Below are positions 49,329 through 57,753 of a stretch of DNA of 64,000 nucleotides, piece by piece (the first letter of the stretch is position 1; each line of letters starts with the position of its first letter). The translations under genes were made by a program, and so were the position numbers. The notes under the pieces were generated by a model. That model did not search any database and was not told the DNA's origin. It saw only the letters and a list, made by a program, of their open reading frames with translations. The stretch lies in contig CAWAOQ010000011.1 of assembly GCA_963783785.1 (NCBI GenBank), forward strand, positions 62,001 to 126,000, in the 5' to 3' direction. This stretch comes from CADEEN01 sp963783785 (GTDB taxonomy: Bacteria; Pseudomonadota; Gammaproteobacteria; Burkholderiales; Burkholderiaceae_C).

Positions 49329-49869
49329 TCACTTGACGTAGATGCGGCCGACCATCTTGTGGTGGCCAATGCCGCAATATTCGTTGCACACCACCGAGTA
49401 GGTACCCGACTGGTTCGGCGTGACGGTCACCACATGCTCGAAGCCCGGCACGATCTGGATGTTGATGTTGGCCGGCTGCAGCGAGAAGCCGTGGTTGTAG
49501 TCCATCGACGTCAGGTGCAGCTTGTAGGTCTTGCCCTTCTCCAGTTCGAGGATCGGGTAGAAGCTCCACAGCCGCGCCAGCATGTAGACGTCGCTGCCGG
49601 CCGGCGGCGCCACCACCGGGGTCTTCTCGTCGGTCTCGGTGCGCACCGTGTACTTGTCGACCATGCGCCTGCGCCTTGGCCATGAACTTGTCCGGCGTGG
49701 TGCGGTAGGTCTCGGTCGACAGGTTCTGGCTGCCCCAGATGTGCCAGCCGACCATCATCGCGAACATGATCAGGCACCACGTCAGCGCGATGACGATCCA
49801 GGTGCCCTCGACGCGGTCGATCGGGTGCTTGTACCAAAGCCGTTCGGCGGGTGGAAGGATGGCACTCAT
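49329..49869 (-). CDS. CuA-containing subunit II of the heme-copper enzyme (one frameshift)
   Basis: About 180 residues. A single N-terminal helix ('WIVIALTWCLIMFAMMVGW') anchors a periplasmic cupredoxin domain. The CuA motif 'VVCNEYCGIGHHKMVG' (C-x3-C-x3-H-x2-M) is complete, and the first CuA His is in 'YNHGFS'. An inserted base near 49667 breaks the frame at 'AKAQA' / 'MVDKYTV'. Its stop is followed by GGAGG and the subunit I ATG. It accepts electrons from a cytochrome c or cupredoxin, or from quinol if it follows the qCuANOR pattern. Confidence 0.88.
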
Positions 49870-49884
49870 TTCGTGTCTCCCGGA

Positions 49885-50046
49885 TTACTTGGCCATCGGC
49901 AGCGTGAGGATGTCGAACACCCCCCACACCGTGTAGACGATCATCGGCACCATCACGCCCAGGAACAGCAGCAGAAACGGGTTGTCCAGCAACTGCTGCA
50001 TCCACGGCACGGGCGCTTTGTCGTCGTCACTCGAATGGGCACTCAT
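49885..50046 (-). CDS. Small single-helix subunit, 53 residues
   Basis: Short gene starting ATG 50044-50046 and ending TAA 49885. A charged N-terminus (Asp-Asp-Asp-Lys) is followed by one helix, 'FLLLFLGVMVPMIVYTVWGV'. It is the first gene of the operon and 15 bases before the CuA subunit. By size and place it resembles small accessory subunits (subunit IIa or CcoQ-like) of heme-copper enzymes. Upstream (50047-50169) is the divergent promoter region shared with ctaA. Confidence 0.7.
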   Translation of the reverse strand: MSAHSSDDDKAPVPWMQQLLDNPFLLLFLGVMVPMIVYTVWGVFDILTLPMAK

Positions 50047-50169
50047 GGCGTTTGTCTCCTTCATCGGCCCTCATCAGGACCGCGCCGGGCGATTCTGGTG
50101 ACCGCCTCTCGGCACGGACATGAACCAGGATAAGAAAGCACGAGGTCGCGGCCCCTACCATCGCCGACC

Positions 50170-51083
50170 ATGGACACCGCTCGACTTCGCCTGGCCAGGC
50201 TGCGTCGCATCGCGCTGCTGTGCGCGGTGTTGCTCGCGGCAGTGACGAGCCTGAGCGCCTTCCTGCGCCACAGTGCGTCCGGGCTCGGCTGCCACCCCTG
50301 GCCTGCCTGCTACGGCCAGGGCGATCGCGCCGCGGCATCCGGCGCCGGCGCGGAGGCTGTCACCGCGGTCGGCGCGGCGCGGCTGGCCCACCGCATCACC
50401 GCCACGCTGTCGCTGCTGGGGACGATCGCATGGTGGTCCTCAGCCTGGCCCGAAGGCCGATGTTGCGCCGTGAAGCAGCGCTGTCGATGGCGCTGCTGAC
50501 GCTGGCCATGTCGCTGGCGTTGCTCGGCATCTTCACGCCGGGCGCGCGCGTGCCGGCGGTCGCGATGGCCAACCTGCTCGGTGGCTTCGTGATGCTCGCA
50601 CTGGCAGCGCGGCTGGCGGCGCCGCCGCCGCGCGTGCGGCTCGGCGCCACCGCGATCGCTGTCGCGGCGTTGCTGCTCGGCCAGGCCGCCACCGGCGCAT
50701 TGGTCAGTGCCTCGCACGCCGGCCTGGCCTGCACCGACCTGCTCGAATGCACCGCGCAGGCGCGCGCTGCGGGCTGGGATTGGCAATCGCTCGCGCCATG
50801 GCGCGAGCCCGTGGTCGCGGTCGGGACGCCGCATGCCGAAGGTGCGTTGGCGCAATGGCTGCACCGGCTCGGCAGCTTCGTCGTCGCACCAGCCGTCGCG
50901 CTGCTCGGCGCCACCGCATGGCACCGTGGCCGCCGGCGTGCGGGCGCCGCGTTGCTCGGTCTGCTGACCGTCGAGGTTGCGATCGGCCTGGTGATCGGCA
51001 GCACCGGGTTGCCGCTGGTGCCGGTGCTGCTGCACAACCTCGGCACGGCACTGATGCTGGCGATCGTCGTACGGCTGGTCTGA
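50170..51083 (+). CDS. ctaA: Heme A synthase / COX15-like protein (one frameshift)
   Basis: About 304 residues, 8 helices, oxidising heme O to heme A. 'GLGCHPWPACYGQG' and 'GLACTDLLECT' carry the paired Cys loops, and His residues lie in 'RLAHRITATL', 'WLHRLGSFVV' and 'VLLHNLGTALM'. One base is missing near 50431 ('LLGTIA' then 'MVVLSLARRP'). It is divergent from the heme-copper operon. The likely use is heme A for that enzyme. Confidence 0.87.
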
Positions 51084-51093
51084 GCGCTGGATC

Positions 51094-51107
51094 TTGACGC
51101 GTGTCAA
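51094..51107. promoter_or_regulatory. FNR/Dnr-type box before the Crp/Fnr regulator
   Basis: Perfect palindrome TTGAC-GCGT-GTCAA. A TAAAAT -10 hexamer lies at 51126-51131, about 25 bases from the box centre, a little short of ideal class II spacing. It suggests autoregulation or FNR control. Confidence 0.65.
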
Positions 51108-51163
51108 GGAGCGGCCGCGCTGCTCTAAAATGCGCAACTCCCCCTTGCCGGCGACGCCAGATC

Positions 51164-51862
51164 TTGGACACCCGAGTCTTCAACCTGCCGCAGTACTTGT
51201 CGGTGCTGCCGCTGTTCACCGACCTGCGCCCGCCGGAGCTGGAGCGGCTGGCTGCGGGCTGCACTGTGCGGCGCCTGGGCCGCGGCGAGATGGTGTTCCG
51301 TTGCGGCGAGCCTTGCGAGGCCTTCCACGTCACCGTCACCGGCCAGGTCAAGCTGTTCGTGTTGTCGCCGAACGGGCAGGAGAAGATCATCGAGATCATC
51401 TCGCCAGGCCAGAGCTTCGCCGAGGCGCTGATGTTCACCGACCGGCCCTACATCCTGAATGCACAGGCCCTGACCGATGCCACCGTGGTGTCGATCGGCA
51501 AGGCCGCGGTGGTCGGCGAGATCGAGCAGGACGCACGCTTCGCGCTGCGCATGCTGGCCGGCATTTCGCGACGGCTGCACGGCCTGGTGCACGACGTCGA
51601 GGCCTACGCGCTGCACACCGGCATGCAGCGCGTGATCGGCTACCTGCTGCGCGACCAGCCGAGCCAGGACTCCACCAGCCCCGACGTGTTCACGGTCTCG
51701 CTGCCGGTCAGCAAGGCCACGATCGCCTCGCGGCTGTCGCTGACGCCCGAGTATTTTTCGCGCGTGCTGCACGAGCTGGAGGTGGCCGGCCTGATCGAGA
51801 TCGACAAGCGCGACATCCGCATCCTCGACACACGGCGGCTGGCGACGTACCGCGCCGCTTGA
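51164..51862 (+). CDS. Crp/Fnr family transcription regulator, Dnr-like
   Basis: 232 residues from TTG 51164. An N-terminal cyclic-nucleotide-binding beta barrel ('GRGEMVFRCGEPCEAFHV', 'KIIEIISPGQSFAEALMF') and C-terminal HTH_Crp ('VSKATIASRLSLTPEYFSRV') are present. It lacks the N-terminal Cys cluster that binds [4Fe-4S] in FNR, so it belongs with Dnr/NnrR-type NO or redox sensors. TTG is chosen because earlier in-frame starts lie inside the FNR box. Next to nirS and the NO-reductase-like operon it probably activates both. Confidence 0.9.
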   Translation: MDTRVFNLPQYLSVLPLFTDLRPPELERLAAGCTVRRLGRGEMVFRCGEPCEAFHVTVTGQVKLFVLSPNGQEKIIEIISPGQSFAEALMFTDRPYILNAQALTDATVVSIGKAAVVGEIEQDARFALRMLAGISRRLHGLVHDVEAYALHTGMQRVIGYLLRDQPSQDSTSPDVFTVSLPVSKATIASRLSLTPEYFSRVLHELEVAGLIEIDKRDIRILDTRRLATYRAA

Positions 51863-51897
51863 GCAGCAAGGTGCGCAGCTCGTGCGCGCCGCGGGCG

Positions 51898-52585
51898 TCA
51901 ATCGGCGCCCGGCACGATGCGCGCATTGCGCACGTCGACCACCGTGGCCGCGCCACCGGCACGATCGGGCACCCGAATCTCGCTGCGCCCGCTGCCGTCG
52001 AGCGCGCGGGCTGCCGACATGTCGGGGTCGCCCGCAACCACAAAGCGCGCGATGACGCGGCGAACGTCGAGTTGCACCAGGTGCAGTTGGGCGCGGCCGT
52101 CGGCGCCGGCAGCGGCACGGCCCAGCACGAAGGCGTGGCTGCGGTCGAACACCAGCCCTTGCAGCGGCGATTCGAGCTTGGTGCGCCGCGGGTTCAGGAA
52201 GCCCGGGATCGCGATGCCTTCGCCCATCCTGTAGTCGTGCACGAGGCCGTCGTAGATGGGCTCGGCGCGCGGGTCGTACGACAGCTCCCACAGCTCGGGC
52301 AGGGTGCGCAACGCGATGACGAAGCTGCGCCGGGGCGCGGCATCGTGGATCGAGGCCACCTCCGATGCGCCGCTGCCGTCGAGTGCGGCGACGCGCAGCG
52401 TCGCGCGGACGTTCGGCGCCGACGGCGTCCTCGATGACGATGGTCGTGCCCTCGGCGACCACGCGCCAGCGGCCGTCGGCCGAGGTCGCCCGCAACGTCT
52501 GCGCCGCCTGAGCCGCGGGTACCAGAAAGGCCACGACCCACACCAGCCAGAGGCCGGTGCGGGCCGCGCCGAGCCAGTACGTCAT
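51898..52585 (-). CDS. NirF-like/cytochrome d1-domain-like protein (one frameshift)
   Basis: About 229 residues. The signal peptide ends near 'FLVPAAQAAQ'. The body contains 'RTLPELWELSYDPRAEP', 'GLVHDYRMGEG' and 'RSHAFVLGRAAAG', which resemble the beta-propeller region of NirS/NirF ('ELWEI...G-VHDY'). It is about half the length of NirF, so not a full propeller. An inserted base near 52428 breaks the frame. Position after nirS and the cytochrome c gene supports a role with nitrite reductase, perhaps d1 heme handling. Family call is tentative. Confidence 0.6.
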
Positions 52586-52601
52586 CGCAGACGCAGTGGC
52601 G

Positions 52602-52913
52602 TCACGACTTCAGGATCAGTTCGACCGCAGCCTTCAAGTCGGCGTCGTTGATCTTGTCCGGCGGATTCGGCGCCATCGGCACCGGGCCGTAGACCCCGGA
52701 CCCGCCCTTGCGAACCTTGTCCATCAGCTTGGCCACGACGTCCTGGCCCTTGTACTTGGCGGCGATCTCCTTGAACGAGGGTCCGACGAGCTTCTTGTCC
52801 TTGGTGTGGCAGGCCATGCATCCGGCCTTGTTCATGGCGTCGTCGACAGGGGCGGCCGAGGCGGCCACCGGCGCGAGGGCCAGGGCCACGACGATGGCGA
52901 ATGCGGTCTTCAT
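52602..52913 (-). CDS. nirM: Periplasmic cytochrome c551/c552
   Basis: 103 residues. Signal peptide of about 20 residues ending 'PVAASAAP'. One heme site CMACH (residues 32-36) and distal Met in 'GPVPMAPNPPDK'. This is the class I cytochrome c-551 type that donates electrons to cytochrome cd1 nitrite reductase. It starts 11 bases after nirS ends, on the same strand. The frame is intact. Confidence 0.93.
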   Translation of the reverse strand: MKTAFAIVVALALAPVAASAAPVDDAMNKAGCMACHTKDKKLVGPSFKEIAAKYKGQDVVAKLMDKVRKGGSGVYGPVPMAPNPPDKINDADLKAAVELILKS

Positions 52914-52924
52914 GGCAGGTTCCC

Positions 52925-54656
52925 TCAGTACACGTCGTGCTGCGTGTTGTAGACGTTGAAGTGGCCGGTCGGCGTGATCAGGCGCGGGTCCTTGATCACG
53001 GCCTTGAGCTTGAGCGTCTTGTCATCGACGATGACCAGCGCGCTCTCCTTGTTCTTCGCGCTCCAGACCGCGAACCAGACCTCGTCGCCGGCCTTGTTGA
53101 ACTCGGGCTGCACGACGCGCTTGGCGCCGTCGTCCTTCAGGCCGGCCCACTCGGCGATCGGCAATGTCACATAGCCCTTGTCGAGGTTCTTGATGTCGAA
53201 CACGGCCACACACTGCGACAGCTTCGGATCGGGGTTCAGCGGCGTATCCGAATACAGGTGCTGGCTCTTCGGATGGCTCTTGATGAACAGCGCGCCGCCG
53301 CCCGGGCCCTTGAGCGAGGCCACTTGCTTGAAGGCGTACTGCTTGTACTTCTTCGGGTCGGTGCCGATCAACGAGATCGTCTCGTCGCCGAGGTGGCCGG
53401 TGGCCCAGACCGGGCCGAACTTCGGGTGCACGAAGTTGGCGCCGCGGCCCGGGTGCGGGATCTTGCCGACCTCGGTGATCGCAGCGAGCTTGCCGTCCTT
53501 GGCGTCGATGGCCGCGATCTTGTTGCTGTTGTTGGCCGCCACCATGAAGTAGCGCTTGGTCGAGTCCCAGCCGCCGTCGTGCAGGAAGGGGGCCGAGCCG
53601 ATCTCGGTGACCTTCAGCGCGTCGAGGTTGCTGTAGTCGACCATCAGCGTCTTGCCGGTCTCCTTGACGTTGACGACGAACTCGGGCTTGAAGTGGCTGG
53701 CGACGATCGACGCCACGCGCGGTTCGGGGTGGTACTCCTGCGTGCCGACCACCATGCCGCGGGTGCCGACGATCTTCAGCGGCTCGAGCGTGTCGCCCTT
53801 CATGATCACGTACTGCGGCGGCCAGTAGGCGCCGGCGATCGCCAGCTTGTCGGTGAAGTCGCCTTCCTTGCCCTTGTACTTGCTGGTGTCCACCGACCGC
53901 GCCTCGAGCCCGATGCGCACTTCGGCGACGTTGTCGGGCATGGGCATCCAGAGGTCGATCATGTTGATCTTGGCATCGCGGCCGATCACGAACAGGTAGC
54001 GCCCCGACGCCGACAGGCGCGAGATGTGCACCGCATAGCCGGTCTTGACGATGTTGATGATCTTCTTGGTATCGCCGTCGATCAGCGCCACCTCGCCGGT
54101 GTCGCGCAGCGTGGTCGAGAAGATGTTCTCGATGTTGTAGCTGTTCATCTTCTTCGTCGGCCGCTGGGCCGGCGGGACGATGACCTTCCAGGTCGCCTTC
54201 ATCTGCGCCATGCCGAACTCCGGCGGCACCGGCGCGTCATGCTGGATGTAGCGCGCCATCAGGTCGACGGTCTTCTCGTCCATCTCGCCGGAGGTCTGCC
54301 AGTTGGGCATGCCGGCCGGCGAGCCGTAGGCAATGAAGATCTTCAGGTAGTCGGTGCCCTTGCCGATGGTCAGGTCGGGTGTCAGCGGCTTGCCGGTGGC
54401 GCCCTTGCGCAGCACGCCGTGGCAGCCGGCGCAGCGCTCGAAGTAGATCTTGCGTGCGGCGTCGAACTCGGCCAGCGTCATCGGCGGCGCCTTCGGGTTG
54501 GTGCTCTGGTACATCGGCTCGCCGGCCAACGGCGAGCGTGCCGGCCTGATAGTTCATTTCGGCCGGGGTGACGCCCTTCTTGTCCTGCGCCGTCGCCACC
54601 AGCGGGGCGGCGGCGAGCAGCAGTGAAGCGACCATCGTCTGGATCAGTGTTTTCAT
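52925..54656 (-). CDS. nirS: Cytochrome cd1 nitrite reductase (one frameshift)
   Basis: About 577 residues, periplasmic, reducing nitrite to NO. The signal peptide 'MVASLLLAAAPLVATAQ' is followed by a cytochrome c domain with CAGCH, then the eight-bladed d1 propeller. Active-site histidines are in 'GANFVHPKFGPVWATGHLGD'. An extra base near 54528 separates the leader ('EMNYQAGTLA') from the main frame ('GEPMYQSTNPKAPP'). Two FNR-type boxes lie upstream. It heads a short unit nirS-nirM-NirF-like. The d1 biosynthesis genes nirDLGHJE are not in this window. Confidence 0.95.
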
Positions 54657-54724
54657 CGTCGCACTCCTCATGCGTCCATGCCTATCGAACGCGGCGATGG
54701 TCGAGGCGGGAGAGGCGCTTGTCC

Positions 54725-54738
54725 TTGAACTGAGTCAA
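54725..54738. promoter_or_regulatory. FNR/Dnr-type box proximal to nirS
   Basis: TTGAC-TCAG-TTCAA on the minus strand, centred about 75 bases before the nirS ATG. This is a plausible activator position for nirS. Confidence 0.5.
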
Positions 54739-54760
54739 CTGCGACGCAGTCCGCGAACAC

Positions 54761-54774
54761 TTAACACGCATCAA
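54761..54774. promoter_or_regulatory. FNR/Dnr-type box distal to nirS
   Basis: TTGAT-GCGT-GTTAA on the minus strand, 36 bases from the proximal box. For the TonB gene it lies too close to the start to act as a class II site. Confidence 0.55.
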
Positions 54775-54797
54775 GGCGGCGCCGTGCAACGGGACCG

Positions 54798-56759
54798 ATG
54801 CTCGCGCGCATGCAGATTTCTTCGATGGCGCAACTGGCAGTGCGCGCCCTGACGGCGTCGCTGTGCGCCGCTGGGCTGGGCAGCGCACTGGCCGCCGACG
54901 ACGCGCCGCAGACGGTGGTCGTCACTGCCACCCGGCGCGCAATGCCGCTGGTCGACGCGCCGGCGTCGATGTCGGTGATCAGCGCCGAGCAGATTGCCAA
55001 TCGCGGCGCCGACAACGTGTTCGAGGCGCTGCTCGGCGAGCCCGGGGTGTCGCTGCAGGGCCGCACGATCGGCGGCCGCAGGACGATTTCGCTGCGCGGC
55101 ATGGACTTCCGCCACACGCTGTACCTGATCGACGGCAAGCGCGTCGGCGGCACCGACGGCGTCGTCGGCCATTCCAACTTCCAGTACGACTGGGTCGCCG
55201 TCGAGGACATCGAGCGCATCGAGGTCGTGCGCGGGCCGATGTCGGTGCTCTACGGTTCCGAAGCGCTCGGCGGTGTCGTCAACATCATTACCCGTCGCGC
55301 CGGTCCCGTCTGGGCCTTCGGCGCCACGGCCGAGGGCCGCTTCGACGACGACGGGCTCGGCGGCGACGGCCACCGCGCGGCCGTGCAGGCGAGCGGGCCG
55401 ATCGGCTCGACATGGCGCATCGCGGTGTCGGCGGGCGAGACTCGGCAGGAAGCGCTGGCGCTGAAGGAAGACCCGCGACTGACCGAACTGGAAGGCCGGC
55501 GCAAGCGCGGCGGTTCGCTGCAGGCATGGTGGGCGCCACAGGCCGGCCACGAGATCGAGTTCGACTACCGCGCGGGCGAGGAAGACCGCTGGGCCAACTC
55601 GCGCGAGCGTGGCGGCGCACGGCGCATCTACGAGTCACTCACCGACATCGACCGCAGCCATGGCTCGCTGGCCTGGCGAGCCGACTGGGCCGGCCCGCTG
55701 CAACTGCGCAGCCTGCTGCGTGCCTACGAGTCACGCGTCGACGTCGGCAACACGCGCAACAACGGCGTCGCCGCGCTGCGGCCGAACAACTTCGCCGACC
55801 GCATCGTCGAGGGCCAGGTGTCGGCGATGCCGCAGCCGGGCAGCTTTCTCACCGGCGGCTTCGAGGTGCGCAACGAGCAGCTGGTCAACGAAGGCCTGGC
55901 GGGCGGCAGCGCCCGGGCCCAGCATCAGGCGCTGTACGCCCAGGGCGAGTTCGATGTCGCTCCCGCGCTGGTGCTGACCGCCGGGTTGCGGTACGACCGC
56001 AACGAGGGCTTCGGCGACGAGTGGAGCCCGCGCGCCTACCTGGTCTGGCATGCCGCGCCGCAGTGGACCGTCAAGGGCGGCGTCGGCCACGGCTTCAAGG
56101 CGCCGTCGCTGAAGCAGATCGCACCCGATTACCGCGAGGACGAGGGGCCCAACACCTACTTCGGCAATGCCTCGCTGCAGCCCGAGGAAAGCGACGCTGC
56201 CGAGCTGGGCGTCGGCTGGGACAGCGCGGACGTGGGCGTGCAGCTGATGGCCTTCTACAACCGCGTCGACAACCTGATCGTGCCGACCCTGCTGCGCCAG
56301 GTCGGTGGGCGCGGCGAGTACCTGTTCGAGAACATCGACCGTGCGCACTTCCGCGGCCTCGAGGCTGCACTGGCCTGGCGCCTGCCGGCCGGGTTCACGG
56401 TCAACGCCAATTACACCTACCTCGAAGCCGAGGATGACCTGGGCACGCGGCTGGAAAAGCGGCCCCGGCGCAGTGGCGGCGTGCGCGTGGACTGGCGCAG
56501 CGGCCCCTGGCGTGCGGGGCTCGATGCGCAGTACCTCGGCGACCAGGTGCTCGCCTCGACCACGCCCGGCCAGCCACTGCAACCCGTGCCCGACCTGACC
56601 CGTGTGTCGGCATACGCTGCCCGTGATCTCGGCCATGGCCTGGAACTCAGCGCCGGCGTCGACAATCTGACCCAGCTGCGGCTGGCCGACGAATCGCCCC
56701 TGTTCACCGGCGCCGAGTCGCCGCGCACCTGGCGCGTTACGCTGCGCGGTCGCTGGTGA
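54798..56759 (+). CDS. TonB-dependent outer-membrane receptor
   Basis: 653 residues. Signal peptide ending 'GLGSALAADD', TonB box-like 'QTVVVTATRR', plug domain ('GRRTISLRGMDFRHTLYLID') and a 22-strand barrel ending in an aromatic residue ('WRVTLRGRW'). It resembles FepA/CirA-type siderophore receptors. ATG 54798 is used; ATG 54813 would also give a good signal peptide. Divergent from nirS, so it may bring iron or another metal needed for heme enzymes; the ligand is unknown. Frame intact. Confidence 0.92.
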   Translation: MLARMQISSMAQLAVRALTASLCAAGLGSALAADDAPQTVVVTATRRAMPLVDAPASMSVISAEQIANRGADNVFEALLGEPGVSLQGRTIGGRRTISLRGMDFRHTLYLIDGKRVGGTDGVVGHSNFQYDWVAVEDIERIEVVRGPMSVLYGSEALGGVVNIITRRAGPVWAFGATAEGRFDDDGLGGDGHRAAVQASGPIGSTWRIAVSAGETRQEALALKEDPRLTELEGRRKRGGSLQAWWAPQAGHEIEFDYRAGEEDRWANSRERGGARRIYESLTDIDRSHGSLAWRADWAGPLQLRSLLRAYESRVDVGNTRNNGVAALRPNNFADRIVEGQVSAMPQPGSFLTGGFEVRNEQLVNEGLAGGSARAQHQALYAQGEFDVAPALVLTAGLRYDRNEGFGDEWSPRAYLVWHAAPQWTVKGGVGHGFKAPSLKQIAPDYREDEGPNTYFGNASLQPEESDAAELGVGWDSADVGVQLMAFYNRVDNLIVPTLLRQVGGRGEYLFENIDRAHFRGLEAALAWRLPAGFTVNANYTYLEAEDDLGTRLEKRPRRSGGVRVDWRSGPWRAGLDAQYLGDQVLASTTPGQPLQPVPDLTRVSAYAARDLGHGLELSAGVDNLTQLRLADESPLFTGAESPRTWRVTLRGRW

Positions 56760-56772
56760 CACAGACTGGGCC

Positions 56773-57165
56773 ATGGCGCTGATCGAGTACTACCCACAAA
56801 TCAAGCTGGCACACCTCGCACTGGTCACGGCGAGCGGCGTGCTGTTCGCCTGCCGCGGCGCTGCCACGCTGGCGCGGCAGCGCTGGCCGATGACAGCGCC
56901 GCTGCGGTTGACCAGCATCGTGATCGACACCTTGCTGCTGGCCGCCGGTGTCACACTGTGGGCTTTGCTGTCGCTGCAGCCGCTGCGCGATGCCTGGCTC
57001 GGCACGAAGCTGGCGCTGCTGGTGGTCTATGTCATGCTCGGCACCGTGGCCTTGAAGCGCCGCCACGCCTGGGCCTACGCCGCGGCGCTGGCCTGCTACC
57101 TGTTCATGGTCTCGGTGGCACTGGCGCATCATCCGCTGGGTGCACTGCGCATATTTGGTTCTTGA
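56773..57165 (+). CDS. SirB2-like membrane protein
   Basis: 130 residues with four hydrophobic helices. Matches the SirB family by 'YYPQIKLAHLALVTASGVLF' and 'WLGTKLALLVVYVMLGTVAL', length and layout. Function is unknown. It lies 13 bases after the TonB receptor and 14 before the hemerythrin gene, so these three may be cotranscribed. Confidence 0.8.
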   Translation: MALIEYYPQIKLAHLALVTASGVLFACRGAATLARQRWPMTAPLRLTSIVIDTLLLAAGVTLWALLSLQPLRDAWLGTKLALLVVYVMLGTVALKRRHAWAYAAALACYLFMVSVALAHHPLGALRIFGS

Positions 57166-57179
57166 AGGCTGGGGGCTGC

Positions 57180-57710
57180 ATGACATCGACGATTTCCCTT
57201 CACGACAGCCCGGCGGCCGGGTTCGACGCACCCTTCGAAATGCTCGAGGCCTGCCACCAGCGGGTCGAGCGCATGCTGTCGCTGATCGAGCGCATGGCCG
57301 TGCACCTGAATGCGCACGGCGCCGACGAGCAAGCCCGCCAGGCCGCGCGCGACGTGATGCGCTACTTCGACACGGCCGCGCCGCACCACCACGAAGACGA
57401 GGAGCGGCACGTGCTGCCCCGGCTGCGTGCGCATGGCCACGCGGCGCTGGCCGATCGCCTGCAGGGCGATCACCACACGATGACGGCGGCGTGGTCGGCG
57501 GTGCGGGCCGTATTGCTGGCCATCGCGGAAGGTCATTGGCCGCGGGGCGGCACGCCGTCGACCATGGCGCAATGGCGCGATTTCGTCGAGATGTACCGGC
57601 TCCACATCGAGCTCGAGGAACAGGAGGCCTATCGCGCCGCGCTGCCGCACTTCGACACTGCGGAGCTGAGCGCCATGGGCACCGAAATGTCGCGCCGTCG
57701 GGGGGCCTGA
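57180..57710 (+). CDS. Hemerythrin HHE-domain protein
   Basis: 176 residues. His and Glu ligands of a diiron site are visible: 'CHQRVERMLS' (first His), 'TAAPHHHEDEERHVLPRL' (HHxxxE-like), 'GDHHTM' and 'RLHIELEEQEAY'. Such proteins bind O2 or NO or help repair iron-sulfur centres (YtfE-like). ATG 57180 follows GAAGG. Position before narXL in a denitrification region suggests NO handling; this is inference. Confidence 0.87.
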   Translation: MTSTISLHDSPAAGFDAPFEMLEACHQRVERMLSLIERMAVHLNAHGADEQARQAARDVMRYFDTAAPHHHEDEERHVLPRLRAHGHAALADRLQGDHHTMTAAWSAVRAVLLAIAEGHWPRGGTPSTMAQWRDFVEMYRLHIELEEQEAYRAALPHFDTAELSAMGTEMSRRRGA

Positions 57711-57753
57711 TCGCGGGCCGCATCGGGACACGAAGGCGAGTCAGAATCGAACC

